Below are positions 16,950-26,311 of a stretch of 59,232 nt of DNA, piece by piece. Positions within the stretch are counted from its first letter, which is position 1; each line of letters starts with the position of its first letter. Position numbers and translations under genes: made by a program. This stretch comes from Thermodesulfobacteriota bacterium. GTDB taxonomy: Bacteria > Desulfobacterota > Thermodesulfobacteria > Thermodesulfobacteriales > Thermodesulfobacteriaceae. The notes under the pieces were generated by a model that did no database searches, was not told the origin of the DNA, and saw only the letters and a list, made by a program, of their open reading frames with translations. The stretch covers positions 1-59,232 of the forward strand of contig JAUQPD010000009.1 in the NCBI GenBank assembly GCA_030550555.1, in the 5' to 3' direction.

Positions 16950-16975
16950 CAAGGGATAAAAATAAACCATACTTA
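16946..16975 (+). promoter_or_regulatory. Predicted promoter of the AICAR transformylase gene
   Basis: TTGACA (16946-16951), overlapping the lpxB stop codon, is followed after 18 bases by TACTTA (16970-16975). It would give a leader of about 20 bases. It suggests independent transcription from the lipid A operon. Confidence 0.45.
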
Positions 16976-17003
16976 TGAGAAAAAACCGGTCGGGAGGTGG
17001 CCT

Positions 17004-18296
17004 ATGGCTGAAGATCTAAAGAAGATGTATCGCACAATAGTAAGCGACCATTTTCCCTCAGAGCTGAGAATAACCTTTGGGGATCAGACACTTATATATA
17101 AAAAGAGGAACTGGGATCTTGAGGTTGAACCTGGGGTTATTGAGAGACGGGGACTCCGTTATGGTGAGAATCCCGATCAGGAGGCAGCTCTCTATGAGTT
17201 GGTTGCTGGGAATCTTATACTTGGTGAGATAGAATTTATAAATCCTGGAAATGGTCTTGTTTCAAGTTTAAAGGAAAGCGACTTTATTCAATTTGGTAAA
17301 CATCCAAGTAAAACAAACCTAACTGATGTGGATAACTCTCTGAATATTTTGAAGTATTTAATGGAAAAGCCATGTTGTGTTATTGTAAAACACAATAACC
17401 CTTGTGGTGTAGCCTACGGAAAAACTATTGAAGAAGCCTTTTTGCGGGCATGGAGTGCAGATAGGGTTGCTGCCTTTGGTGGTGCTATTGCCCTTAACAG
17501 ACCTGTTGACAAGGCCTGTGCTGAAGCCATCGCATCCCATTATTTTGAGGTTGTATCCGCTCCAGACTATGAAGAAGGAGCGATTGAGATTTTAAAAAAG
17601 AGGAAAGATCTGAGGATCATCAGGATTAAGCGGATGGACAAGTTAGCGGAGTATGCAAACTTTCATTTTGTTGAGTTTAAGAGCCTAATGGACGGAGGCC
17701 TTATTGTTCAAGTATCTCAGAAAAACAGGATTCGCTCAAAGGAAGATCTAAAGCCTGCGGTTGCCATAAAGGATGGGGTAGAGTATAGGTGTTTAAGGGA
17801 ACCAGATGAGAGGGAGATACGGGATATGATATTTGGATGGGCGGTGGAGCTTGGAGTTACCTCCAATTCGGTGCTTTTTGTGAAAGATGAGAGAACTGTT
17901 GCCATCGGCACTGGGGAGCAGGACAGGGTGGGTTGCACCGAGATTGCAATTTTTAAGGCCTACAGAAATTACTCCGATTGGCTCTGCTACACTAAATGTG
18001 GGATTTCCTACAAACAGCTTGAACTGGAAATTGAAAAGGGGCTAAGACAGAGGGAACAGAAGGAGGAAATTGACGAGGAGACAAGAAAGGCAAAGGCTGG
18101 TCTCATTAATTCTGTAATGGTCTCTGATGGATTCCTGCCTTTCAGAGATGCAGCTGATGTGGCGATACGTCAGGGAATCAGTGCTATATTACAGCCAGGA
18201 GGATCTGTAAGAGACTGGGAAGTAATACAGGCCTGCAATGAAGCCTATCCTCCAGTTGCCATGATGTTTACAGGGCAGAGGGCCTTTAAACATTAA
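17004..18296 (+). CDS. Stand-alone AICAR transformylase (PurH C-terminal-type)
   Basis: This enzyme formylates AICAR to FAICAR in purine synthesis. The 430-residue protein has LRYGENPDQEAALY near 50, GKHPSKTNLTDVDN, the catalytic KHNNPCGVA motif (near 125) and the C-terminal DGFLPFRDAADVA and QPGGSVRD segments of the transformylase domain. The IMP cyclohydrolase domain that normally forms the N-terminal third of PurH is absent, so that step must be supplied by a separate protein. GGGAGGTGG precedes the ATG. The gene is followed 2 bases later by the MNT/HEPN pair. Confidence 0.88.
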   Translation: MAEDLKKMYRTIVSDHFPSELRITFGDQTLIYKKRNWDLEVEPGVIERRGLRYGENPDQEAALYELVAGNLILGEIEFINPGNGLVSSLKESDFIQFGKHPSKTNLTDVDNSLNILKYLMEKPCCVIVKHNNPCGVAYGKTIEEAFLRAWSADRVAAFGGAIALNRPVDKACAEAIASHYFEVVSAPDYEEGAIEILKKRKDLRIIRIKRMDKLAEYANFHFVEFKSLMDGGLIVQVSQKNRIRSKEDLKPAVAIKDGVEYRCLREPDEREIRDMIFGWAVELGVTSNSVLFVKDERTVAIGTGEQDRVGCTEIAIFKAYRNYSDWLCYTKCGISYKQLELEIEKGLRQREQKEEIDEETRKAKAGLINSVMVSDGFLPFRDAADVAIRQGISAILQPGGSVRDWEVIQACNEAYPPVAMMFTGQRAFKH

Positions 18297-18298
18297 GA

Positions 18299-18667
18299 AT
18301 GATTCTTGCCAAGAGAGGTCTTGGAGAGGAGAGGAAAAGGGAACTAACTGAGAAACTTCCAAAAATTATTGAGGAATTAAAAAAATTAAATCCCTTCAAG
18401 ATTATCCTTTTTGGTTCTCTGGCAAGGGGTGATATAGGAAGATGGAGTGATGTAGATCTCCTTGTGATTGCCGAGGATTTGCCAGAGAGATTTCTTGATA
18501 GATTCACTTTGGTTTGTGAGAGTTTGGACTTGCCAGGAGAGGTTGATGTCCTGCTCTATACTCCAGAAGAAATTGAGAGAATGAGGGAAGGCAATACCTT
18601 CATTAAGAGGACCTTAAGAGAGGAAGTCTTGCTTTATGAAAGAGAGCCTTCAAGAGATAGCTCTTAA
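18299..18667 (+). CDS. MNT-type nucleotidyltransferase (antitoxin-like)
   Basis: The 122-residue minimal nucleotidyltransferase has the signature GSLARGDIGRWSDVDLLV (about 40-57), with GS and paired aspartates, and a later Asp in GEVDVLLY. Proteins of this size paired with a HEPN protein form MNT-HEPN modules, in some of which the MNT AMPylates and silences the HEPN partner. The gene starts 2 bases after the AICAR transformylase stop and overlaps the HEPN gene by 32 bases, indicating coupled translation. Confidence 0.85.
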   Translation: MILAKRGLGEERKRELTEKLPKIIEELKKLNPFKIILFGSLARGDIGRWSDVDLLVIAEDLPERFLDRFTLVCESLDLPGEVDVLLYTPEEIERMREGNTFIKRTLREEVLLYEREPSRDSS

Positions 18668-19052
18668 GTGGTTCAGACAAGCTGAGTATGATTTAAGGGA
18701 TGCAGATTTGGCCTTAAAGTGGGGAAGTTTTAATTTAAGTTGTTTTCTATCGAAACAGTCAGCAGAAAAGGCTATGAAAGCTTTGCTCTTTTATCATGGC
18801 TACGAAGTGGTTAGGGGGCATTCAGTAGGAGCATTGTGCGAGCTTATTGTGAGTAGGGAGCCAGATTTTTCTAATCTTGTCTCCGCATCAAAGTGGCTTG
18901 ATAAATTTTATATACCAACGAGATATCCTGATGCTTTACCAGATAGGGCTATTCCTTCTGAAGTGTATGACAGGGAGGATGTAGAAAGGGCCCTTGCTAA
19001 GGCAAGAAAAATTTTAGATGCTGTGAAGAAGAAAATTTTTGGGGCAAATTGA
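18636..19052 (+). CDS. HEPN-domain protein paired with MNT
   Basis: The 138-residue all-alpha protein fits the HEPN family: AEYDLRDADLAL, SCFLSKQSAEKAMKALL, RGHSVGALCELI and YIPTRYPDALP are typical in order. The usual toxin motif R-x4-6-H is not visible; the only close Arg/His pair is RGH. It may therefore be a nucleotide-binding HEPN rather than an active RNase. GAGGAAG lies about 10 bases before the ATG, inside the MNT gene. Confidence 0.82.
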   Translation: MKESLQEIALKWFRQAEYDLRDADLALKWGSFNLSCFLSKQSAEKAMKALLFYHGYEVVRGHSVGALCELIVSREPDFSNLVSASKWLDKFYIPTRYPDALPDRAIPSEVYDREDVERALAKARKILDAVKKKIFGAN

Positions 19053-19122
19053 AGTTTTCGCAATATTGTATTATACTTCAGCAAAAGGTTAACTATTATT
19101 GATTCCAGGAGGTGAATGAGCT

Positions 19123-19593
19123 TTGACCAAGATTCCCTTTACACCAGAGGGGATTGAGAAGCTCAAAAAGGAGCTTGAGCACTTAATTAAGGTTGAGCGC
19201 AGAAAGACTATTCAAGCAATTGAAGAGGCAAGAGCCCATGGAGATCTTTCAGAAAATGCGGAGTATGAGGCAGCAAAGGAGAGACAGGCCTATATTGAGG
19301 GGAGGATTCAGGAACTTCAGGGAATACTTGCTCAGGCAGAGGTCATTCCTCCCCTTAAAGAACCCCCTACAAGAGTTCAATTTGGAGTGCAGGTGAAGTT
19401 ATTGAATTTAGATACAGACGAGGTTGTTACTTATAAGATTGTTGGTCCCTATGAGGCAGATCCAGGGAATGGCAGTATCTCTATTAATTCACCCCTTGCA
19501 AGGGCTCTGATAGGAAAAGAGGTTGGTGAGGAAGTCAAGGTTCAGACGCCTGCAGGACTTAGGAGATTTGAAATCCTTGACATAGACATATAG
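19123..19593 (+). CDS. greA: Transcription elongation factor GreA
   Basis: GreA rescues backtracked RNA polymerase by stimulating transcript cleavage. The 156-residue protein has the N-terminal coiled coil with the acidic tip ENAEYEAAKERQ (about 46-57) and the C-terminal FKBP-like domain ending SPLARALIGKEVGEEV. The start is TTG at 19123, preceded by GGAGGTG at 8 bases; no in-frame ATG fits the conserved N-terminus. It is followed by icd. Confidence 0.95.
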   Translation: MTKIPFTPEGIEKLKKELEHLIKVERRKTIQAIEEARAHGDLSENAEYEAAKERQAYIEGRIQELQGILAQAEVIPPLKEPPTRVQFGVQVKLLNLDTDEVVTYKIVGPYEADPGNGSISINSPLARALIGKEVGEEVKVQTPAGLRRFEILDIDI

Positions 19594-19647
19594 GCTTCCT
19601 AAGATAAGGGATCCTATCTGGATTAAGAAATTTGAGGAGGTTTTTAG

Positions 19648-20868
19648 ATGGGACGAATAACTCTTAGATCGGACTTCACTCTGCAGGTTCCTGATGATCC
19701 AGAAATAGCCTACATCGAAGGTGATGGGATCGGTCCTGACATAACGAGAGCTATGCTTTTGGTGGTAAATTCTGCGGTTGAGAAAGCCTATGGTGGTAGA
19801 AGAAGAATCATTTGGCGGGAGGTGCTTGCAGGAGAGAAGGCCTTCAAGGAGACTGGTAACTATTTACCAGAGGAGACCTTAAAATCAATTAGAGAGTGTG
19901 TTGTAGCTATAAAAGGTCCTTTAACGACGCCTGTAGGGGGTGGTTTTAGAAGTATAAATGTGACCCTGAGACAGGTTTTGGATCTCTATGCTTGTGTAAG
20001 ACCTGTCAGATGGATCCCAGGAACTCCCACACCTGTGAGGGAGCCACAGAAGGTGAACATGGTAATTTTTAGAGAAAATACGGAAGACGTCTATGCAGGT
20101 ATAGAGTGGCCTGCAGGGTCTCCAGAGGCAAAGCGGTTGATTGAATTTTTAAGGGATACTTTTGGAAAGGAGATTAGAGAAGATTCAGGGATTGGCATTA
20201 AACCAATATCGGCTTTTGGCACAAAGAGGCTTGTTCGCAAGGCTATCCAATATGCCATTGAAAATGGCCTTCCCAGTGTGACCCTTGTTCACAAGGGAAA
20301 TATTATGAAGTTTACAGAGGGTGCTTTCAGGGCTTGGGGTTACGAGGTGGCAAGAGAGGAGTTTCCTGACAAGACAGTTGCAGAGGAGGAGATTCCCCAG
20401 AGGTATCCAAATGGAGTGCCTGCTGGGGTTGTGGTTATAAAGGATAGGATTGCGGATGCCATGTTTCAGTGGGCTCTTTTGAGGCCAGAGGAATATAGTA
20501 TTCTTGCAACCCCCAATCTGAATGGAGACTATTTATCTGATGCTCTAGCAGCTCAAGTGGGTGGGCTTGGGATGGCACCAGGTGCTAACATAGGAGATGG
20601 TTATGCGGTCTTTGAGGCAACTCATGGGTCAGCTCCTAAATATGCAGGGCTTGATAAGGCTAATCCCTGTTCTTTAATCCTTTCAGCCAAAATGATGCTT
20701 GAATACATTGGGTGGAAAGAGGCAGGAGAGTTAATTTGGAAGGCAATAGCAAAGACGATCCAGAGTAAGGTTGTGACCTATGATTTAGCTCGTCAGCTTG
20801 AGGGCGCAAAAGAAGTTCGGTGTTCTGAATTTGCAGAGGAAATCGTGAAAAACATGGATCAAGAATAG
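19648..20868 (+). CDS. icd: Isocitrate dehydrogenase (NADP-type)
   Basis: This enzyme oxidatively decarboxylates isocitrate to 2-oxoglutarate, or acts in reverse in a reductive cycle. The 406-residue protein has [13 protein letters not shown], the substrate loop [22 protein letters not shown] and the cofactor segment [11 protein letters not shown]. The Lys-Tyr pair in PKYAG is the pattern of NADP-dependent enzymes. GAGGAGG precedes the ATG. It sits between greA and leuS on the same strand. Confidence 0.94.
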   Translation: MGRITLRSDFTLQVPDDPEIAYIEGDGIGPDITRAMLLVVNSAVEKAYGGRRRIIWREVLAGEKAFKETGNYLPEETLKSIRECVVAIKGPLTTPVGGGFRSINVTLRQVLDLYACVRPVRWIPGTPTPVREPQKVNMVIFRENTEDVYAGIEWPAGSPEAKRLIEFLRDTFGKEIREDSGIGIKPISAFGTKRLVRKAIQYAIENGLPSVTLVHKGNIMKFTEGAFRAWGYEVAREEFPDKTVAEEEIPQRYPNGVPAGVVVIKDRIADAMFQWALLRPEEYSILATPNLNGDYLSDALAAQVGGLGMAPGANIGDGYAVFEATHGSAPKYAGLDKANPCSLILSAKMMLEYIGWKEAGELIWKAIAKTIQSKVVTYDLARQLEGAKEVRCSEFAEEIVKNMDQE

Positions 20869-20896
20869 AAAGAATAACTCTCGAGGGTGTGAGGAC

Positions 20897-23485
20897 ATGG
20901 GATCCTATTCACCACGAGATATCGAGCTAAAGTGGCAAACTATTTGGGAGGAAAGAAAGGTCTTCAAGGTAAAGACTGATCCTTCTAAACCAAAGTTTTA
21001 TGTCCTTGAGATGTTTCCATATCCATCTGGAAGAATCCACATGGGACATGTAAGGAATTATACGCTTGGAGATATTGTAGCCCGTGTAAAACGCATGAAG
21101 GGTTATAATGTGCTTCATCCGATGGGATGGGATGCCTTTGGGCTTCCTGCTGAAAATGCTGCCCTTAAACATGGCATTCATCCTGCAAAATGGACCTATG
21201 AAAACATAGCCTATATGAAAGCTCAACTTAAAAAACTTGGATTTAGTTATGACTGGGATAGAGAAATTGCAACCTGCGATCCCAGTTACTATAAATTTGA
21301 ACAGCGCTTTTTTATAGAGATGTATGAACGAGGCCTTGCCTATAGAAAGAAGACCCTTGTGAATTGGTGTGAGGCTTGTCAAACTGTGCTTGCTAACGAA
21401 CAAGTTGAAGATGGTAAGTGCTGGCGCTGTGGAGAAGAGGTTACGACAAGGGAGATGTTTGGTTGGTTCCTGAAAATCACTGCCTATGCAGAGGAACTCC
21501 TTGAGGACCTAAAGACCCTTGAAGGCCACTGGCCAGAAAAAGTCATCACAATGCAGAGAAATTGGATAGGGAAAAGTGAAGGAGCAGAAATAGACTTTGA
21601 AATCCCTGAGTTAGGTAAAACTCTAACGGTCTTTACGACAAGGCCAGATACTCTCTTTGGGGCAACTTATATAGCCCTCTCTCCTGAACATCCTTTTGCA
21701 GAGGAATTAGCTCAGAAAAAGGGATTCTTGGATAAGCTTTTGGCCTTTCGGGAGAAGGTAAGGAAAGAGAGGAGAAACATAGAAGAGGGCAGGGCTGAAA
21801 AGGAGGGTTTCTTTCTTGAGGCCTTTGCAAGTCATCCCTTTACTAAGGAGCTACTTCCTCTCTTTACTGCCAACTTTGTGCTTATGGAGTATGGAACTGG
21901 TGCAATAATGTGTGTGCCTGCACATGATCAGAGGGATTTTGAATTTGCCAAAAAATATGGACTTCCCATAAAGGTGGTCATTCAGCCAGAAGATAAGACC
22001 CTCAATTCACAGGATATGGAAGAAGCCTATGAAGGGCAAGGAATAATGGTAAATTCAGAAGACTTTACAGGTCTTGATAATGAGACAGGAAAAAGACGAG
22101 TAGTGGAAAGACTTGAAGAATTAGGGCTTGGTAGGAGAAGAATTACCTATAGATTGAGGGACTGGGGAGTAAGCAGGCAGAGATATTGGGGTTGCCCCAT
22201 ACCAATGATCTATTGTGATAGCTGTGGAATAGTTCCTGAGAAAGTTGAAAATCTTCCAGTGGTGCTTCCACTTGATGCCCAGATTGATCTTAAGGGAAGG
22301 AGTCCACTACCTGAACTTAGAGAGTTTGTTGAGACAACTTGTCCAAAATGTGGAGGCCCTGCAAGGAGAGAGACAGATACCTTTGATACTTTTGTAGAAT
22401 CTTCATGGTATTTTGCCAGGTTTACCTGTCCAGATCATCCACAACCATTTAATCCAGAGGATGTGAACTACTGGCTTCCTGTTGATCAGTATATTGGTGG
22501 AATAGAACATGCTATTTTACATCTCCTCTATGCACGATTTTTCACAAAGGTTTTACGCGATCTTGGCTACTTAAAGGTTGATGAGCCCTTTACTAATCTT
22601 CTTACTCAGGGGATGGTGATTAAAGAGACCTATCGGTGTCCTCGACATGGTTGGATATATCCTGAGGAGGTTTCTGAAAGCGGAGAATGTCTTCGCGAGA
22701 ATTGTGGAGAGAAGGTGATTATTGGTAAACCTGAGAAGATGTCTAAGAGCAAGTGCAATGTAGTTGATCCGGATGCAATGATAGAGAAATATGGTGCTGA
22801 CACAGTTAGACTCTTTATAGCCTTTGCTTCTCCACCTGAGAAGGACCTTGAGTGGAGTGATCATGGAATTGAAGGAGCTTACCGTTTCCTAAGACGTCTC
22901 TACAATCTCTATGAGGAATATGTTGAGAAAGTAAAGGACATAACTTATACTGAGGAAGACTTTCAGAGCTTAACAGGTCCAGCCCTTAAACTTAGAAGGA
23001 AATTACATCAAATGGTAAGAAAGGTCCATCAGGACTTTGAGGAGAGATTTCATTTTAACACGGGAATAGCCAGCATAATGGAATTTTTGAACTACTTTCA
23101 AGATAGCCTTAAGGAGTTGGATATTTCTCAGAAAGAAAATCTTAAGCTTATAAGAGAGGTGCTTGAGAAGGTGCTTCTCTGCCTCTCTCCAGTTTGCCCT
23201 CACATAGCTGAAGAACTTTGGGAAAGGCTTGGGGGTAGGGGGCTCATTTCTGAGGCAAGATTCCCGGATTGGAAATCAGAGCTCCTTGAAGAAGAGACCT
23301 TTATTTTAGTTGTTCAGATTAATGGCAAAGTTCGAGACCAAATTGAAGTTAGAAGAGGGATTGAGAGGGAGGAAGCCCTAAAAGTCGTGATGGAGCTTCC
23401 AAAAATTCAGAGATATCTTGAAGGAAAATCTATTAGAAATGTTATCTTTGTCCCGGATAAACTTATCAATATTGTTGTTTCTTAA
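20897..23485 (+). CDS. leuS: Leucyl-tRNA synthetase
   Basis: LeuS charges tRNA-Leu. The 862-residue class Ia synthetase has the HIGH-type motif [12 protein letters not shown] (about 42-53), a zinc-knuckle CEAC...CWRCG near 155-178, an editing CP1 domain with [12 protein letters not shown], and [13 protein letters not shown] near 615. A second cysteine pair set (CDSCG, CPKCG) sits in the insertion around 440-490. The C-terminal anticodon and extension domains are complete. It overlaps the 5' end of lptE by 47 bases. Confidence 0.97.
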   Translation: MGSYSPRDIELKWQTIWEERKVFKVKTDPSKPKFYVLEMFPYPSGRIHMGHVRNYTLGDIVARVKRMKGYNVLHPMGWDAFGLPAENAALKHGIHPAKWTYENIAYMKAQLKKLGFSYDWDREIATCDPSYYKFEQRFFIEMYERGLAYRKKTLVNWCEACQTVLANEQVEDGKCWRCGEEVTTREMFGWFLKITAYAEELLEDLKTLEGHWPEKVITMQRNWIGKSEGAEIDFEIPELGKTLTVFTTRPDTLFGATYIALSPEHPFAEELAQKKGFLDKLLAFREKVRKERRNIEEGRAEKEGFFLEAFASHPFTKELLPLFTANFVLMEYGTGAIMCVPAHDQRDFEFAKKYGLPIKVVIQPEDKTLNSQDMEEAYEGQGIMVNSEDFTGLDNETGKRRVVERLEELGLGRRRITYRLRDWGVSRQRYWGCPIPMIYCDSCGIVPEKVENLPVVLPLDAQIDLKGRSPLPELREFVETTCPKCGGPARRETDTFDTFVESSWYFARFTCPDHPQPFNPEDVNYWLPVDQYIGGIEHAILHLLYARFFTKVLRDLGYLKVDEPFTNLLTQGMVIKETYRCPRHGWIYPEEVSESGECLRENCGEKVIIGKPEKMSKSKCNVVDPDAMIEKYGADTVRLFIAFASPPEKDLEWSDHGIEGAYRFLRRLYNLYEEYVEKVKDITYTEEDFQSLTGPALKLRRKLHQMVRKVHQDFEERFHFNTGIASIMEFLNYFQDSLKELDISQKENLKLIREVLEKVLLCLSPVCPHIAEELWERLGGRGLISEARFPDWKSELLEEETFILVVQINGKVRDQIEVRRGIEREEALKVVMELPKIQRYLEGKSIRNVIFVPDKLINIVVS

Positions 23486-23966
23486 CCTTTTTCTCTTTTC
23501 TTGCGGTTATAACTTTCTTGATAGACCAACTTATTTCTCACCCCATTGGAAGACTATCTATATTCCTCCTTTTAAAAACTATACTCAAGAACCAGAGATT
23601 GGAGAGTTTCTTGCTTATGAATTACGCCATATTTTTGCACAAGGGCGGTTGTTAATTCCTGTTTCAAGTGAAGCAGAGGCAGACCTAGTGTTAAAAGGAG
23701 AAGTCTTAAGGGTGCTTCTTGAGCCTGTATCTTATGAAGTTTTTTTGGTGACAAGGGAGAGGAAAATCCTTTTTGAGGGCAGATTTGAACTAATTGAACG
23801 AAAAACAGGTAAAAAATTTTATGAAAATCCAAGACTTACTCTTTTTGAGACTTATAGGATTAGGGAGGACCTTACAGGATCATTAGAGATAGGAAAAGTT
23901 GAGGCCTTAAGAAGCCTTGCAAAAGATCTTGCTGAACTAATATTTCAGGAGATTTTCATAAGGTGA
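23439..23966 (+). CDS. lptE: LptE-like LPS-assembly lipoprotein
   Basis: LptE plugs the outer-membrane LptD barrel that inserts LPS. From ATG 23439 the protein has 175 residues, a signal sequence with lipobox LFSC, then CGYNF, and the family motif [17 protein letters not shown] central ADLVLKGEV strand and a C-terminal helix [13 protein letters not shown] follow. I prefer ATG 23439 over an upstream TTG at 23418; either overlaps leuS. The leuS-lptE order is common in related genomes and supports the call. Confidence 0.85.
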   Translation: MLSLSRINLSILLFLNLFLFSCGYNFLDRPTYFSPHWKTIYIPPFKNYTQEPEIGEFLAYELRHIFAQGRLLIPVSSEAEADLVLKGEVLRVLLEPVSYEVFLVTRERKILFEGRFELIERKTGKKFYENPRLTLFETYRIREDLTGSLEIGKVEALRSLAKDLAELIFQEIFIR

Positions 23967-23980
23967 TGATTAAATTAGTT

Positions 23981-24562
23981 CTACCAGACCTTAAACCCCT
24001 CTAAGGTTTCTTTAATTTCTTTAGGTTCCCAGAATCTTAGGCCTAAGGTATCAGCCATTTGGAGGACACCTCTGTCTGCAGAGAGGACGACACCATCAAG
24101 CTCAAGGGCAAGAAGGATTATCTCGAGGTCTTCTTTACTGTCAACAATCCCCTCTCTCAAGACCTCTCGATATTTTCTTCGCAAGGACTTTAACACTTCC
24201 TCAGGTTTTTTATAGCTCAAGGCTTTTACAGCCTCTTCAGCTACTCGGAGACCTTTGTTGATACGATTTCTGATCTCTTCAATAAACTCATACATCAAAA
24301 AGGCTGGAATATAGAGTTCATATTTTTTGGGGGATTTGACTTTTAAAACTGAGCGAGCACGAGGAGGTAACTTAAGTTGAGGAAGCATCCTTTTGAGTTC
24401 TTCAAAGACAGAAGTAGGGAGATAGACTCCAACTTCACCTTCTAACTCAGCAACGAGAAGGAGAAAAGTTTGAAAGGCAAGATGAGGCTCTTCTCCAAAT
24501 TGGCGATAGACATCGGGATTAGTGAAGATACTGGTGTCTGGTATTAACTTTTCCTTTTCCAC
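23981..24562 (-). CDS. PIN-fold RNA ligase partner protein
   Basis: The 193-residue protein begins IPDTSIFTNPDVYRQFG and ends EIILLALELDGVVLSADRGV, with the acidic residues of a PIN-type nuclease fold. It resembles the family called RNA ligase partner (UPF0278), usually encoded next to an archaeal-type RNA ligase. No ligase is in this window. The start is GTG at 24562, with no clear ribosome-binding site. It converges with lptE, with a 14-base gap. The biochemical role of the family is not established to my knowledge. Confidence 0.8.
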   Translation of the reverse strand: MEKEKLIPDTSIFTNPDVYRQFGEEPHLAFQTFLLLVAELEGEVGVYLPTSVFEELKRMLPQLKLPPRARSVLKVKSPKKYELYIPAFLMYEFIEEIRNRINKGLRVAEEAVKALSYKKPEEVLKSLRRKYREVLREGIVDSKEDLEIILLALELDGVVLSADRGVLQMADTLGLRFWEPKEIKETLEGFKVW

Positions 24563-24587
24563 AAATTTGAGTTTACTTTAGGTCTCC

Positions 24588-25283
24588 CTACTGGTCAAGT
24601 TCTGATTCTCTGGTTTTCTGTGATTTATTTTTCCTGCTCATAATTCTTTGATACCAGATACTATGCCTGTGCTTTACATATTCTTCATCCACATAACCTG
24701 TAATGAGCGATTTTAAAAGGGGCCAATTAGCCCTTATAGCAACTGCAAAAAAGATATGCACGAAGAATACAAGGATAAAGAATCCTCCGAAAAGGGTATG
24801 AAGAAGATTAAGGAGAGCCTCTGTCTTTGGATTAAATATGACCCATTCTAGATTTTTAAGGACCTTTAGAATACCAGTTATCAATACCGCACTTATTGCA
24901 AAGGTCCATCCCAGATAGGCGTACTTCTGCTCAGGAAGCCATTTATCTGAAGGTGGCTCCTTCATCAGACCAAAGGAGGCAAGGATCATCTTGATTGAAG
25001 CTATAAAATCACCTCTTCTTGGGAGAAGACCAAAGTCCTTTCTTAAGGCATGATAGAAGATGTGAAATAGGACCATGAATGTAAAAAAAATAGCAAAGAT
25101 ATAGTGAAGCTTAGTTAGAAGATAAAAGTCTGCACTCCATCTGAAGCCAGGAATTTCAGTGATATAATATCTCTTGAATAGAGGTAAACATCCAAGGCCT
25201 GTGAAAATCAGCATTATTCCTGAGAAAGCTATAACCCAGTGTTCGAGTATTACGATTAAATCATGACGCTTAATTTTACTCAT
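24588..25283 (-). CDS. Membrane cytochrome b subunit (FdhC/FdnI-like)
   Basis: The 231-residue integral membrane protein has four main hydrophobic segments and histidines positioned for two b hemes (HDLIVILEHW, KLHYIFAIFF, LLHTLFGGFF, FFVHIFFAVA). It ends in a basic cytoplasmic tail. Such subunits take electrons from an attached Fe-S protein to menaquinone. It lies 2 bases after the Fe-S subunit gene. No molybdopterin or other catalytic subunit follows, so the substrate is unknown. Confidence 0.85.
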   Translation of the reverse strand: MSKIKRHDLIVILEHWVIAFSGIMLIFTGLGCLPLFKRYYITEIPGFRWSADFYLLTKLHYIFAIFFTFMVLFHIFYHALRKDFGLLPRRGDFIASIKMILASFGLMKEPPSDKWLPEQKYAYLGWTFAISAVLITGILKVLKNLEWVIFNPKTEALLNLLHTLFGGFFILVFFVHIFFAVAIRANWPLLKSLITGYVDEEYVKHRHSIWYQRIMSRKNKSQKTRESELDQ

Positions 25284-25285
25284 AC

Positions 25286-26251
25286 TTAAACCTCCTCGTC
25301 CTTCTTGTTCCTTGTAATTAGACCCGATACAATGCCTGTTGCCACTCCAAGAATACCCGCACCAAGAATCACCTTGCCCCAGGGATTTATCTCCTCAAGA
25401 TACCTGTTCTTGACAACAACAGGCATTTGAAAAACTGCCTTCATTTCTCTCAATTTGACATCAATTTTCTCAAAGGGTATTTTAGAAAGATAAAGGGTAG
25501 CAGTCCCTCCATTCTGAACATCACCATAGATGAAAAGTCCCTCATTTTTGACTCTTTCGCTTGCCTCTTTGTAGATCTCTTCACGAGGGCCAAATTTATA
25601 GACCGCATTCTCACCAAGGCGCTCTCTACAGGCAACAACACAGGCTGGTTCTTCACCTCTTTTTATTCGTCTATCGCAGAGATCACACTTATACATCACC
25701 CCACCACCAGCTAACTTAGGTAGAAGTTTTAGATAAAGCCCAACTCCAGCTTGTCTTTGGGGAATTTGCCAGGGACAGACGTCTCTACACTTAGCCCCTC
25801 CGAAACAGATATTATGGTCTATCACGGTATTGCCTTCTGGTTGTTTGGTAAGTGCACCAAAGGGACAACCTTTAACGCATGGCGGGGAATCGCAGTGCAT
25901 ACATCTTCTCGGAATATATAGGGTTTGACCATCAATCTCAACTTTTTGAATAAATAACCAATTATAGGGGGTCAGCCTTGTGATGAGCTCTCGTTTATCA
26001 GACCAGTCTTCGTAGGTCTTTCTCGGCCAATAGGGAGGAATTGGTTTGATAGGCTCAGGGAAACGATCCTTGTTTTCCTCTCTACAGGCTCTTACACATC
26101 TTGGAATAGGCTCGTCCTCACAGCCATCACATTTGGTAATATCAATTAGGGTGGCAAATTTGCCAGGATAAGCCTGGCCCTCTTTGGGAGTAAGAGCTAA
26201 AGCACCTAAAAGTCCAGCTAATTTAAAAAATTGTCTTCGACTTATGTCCAT
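25286..26251 (-). CDS. Tat-exported four-cluster Fe-S subunit (FdhB/HybA-like)
   Basis: The 321-residue protein starts MDISRRQFFKLAG, a twin-arginine signal. It has four cysteine groups: CDGCEDEPIPRC, CMHCDSPPCVKGCP, CFGGAKCRDVCPW and CDLCDRR...CVVAC, fitting four [4Fe-4S] clusters. A C-terminal membrane anchor follows (VILGAGILGVATGIVSGLI). I chose ATG 26251, since the purine-rich GGAGGAGAGGGAG directly precedes it, rather than ATG 26266, which has no such site. With the next gene it forms a membrane-anchored periplasmic electron-transfer module. The catalytic partner is missing here. Confidence 0.88.
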   Translation of the reverse strand: MDISRRQFFKLAGLLGALALTPKEGQAYPGKFATLIDITKCDGCEDEPIPRCVRACREENKDRFPEPIKPIPPYWPRKTYEDWSDKRELITRLTPYNWLFIQKVEIDGQTLYIPRRCMHCDSPPCVKGCPFGALTKQPEGNTVIDHNICFGGAKCRDVCPWQIPQRQAGVGLYLKLLPKLAGGGVMYKCDLCDRRIKRGEEPACVVACRERLGENAVYKFGPREEIYKEASERVKNEGLFIYGDVQNGGTATLYLSKIPFEKIDVKLREMKAVFQMPVVVKNRYLEEINPWGKVILGAGILGVATGIVSGLITRNKKDEEV

Positions 26252-26311
26252 CTCCCTCTCCTCCATGCAAAATACAATATAATATTAAATCATTTACTAA
26301 AGAATTCAAGA

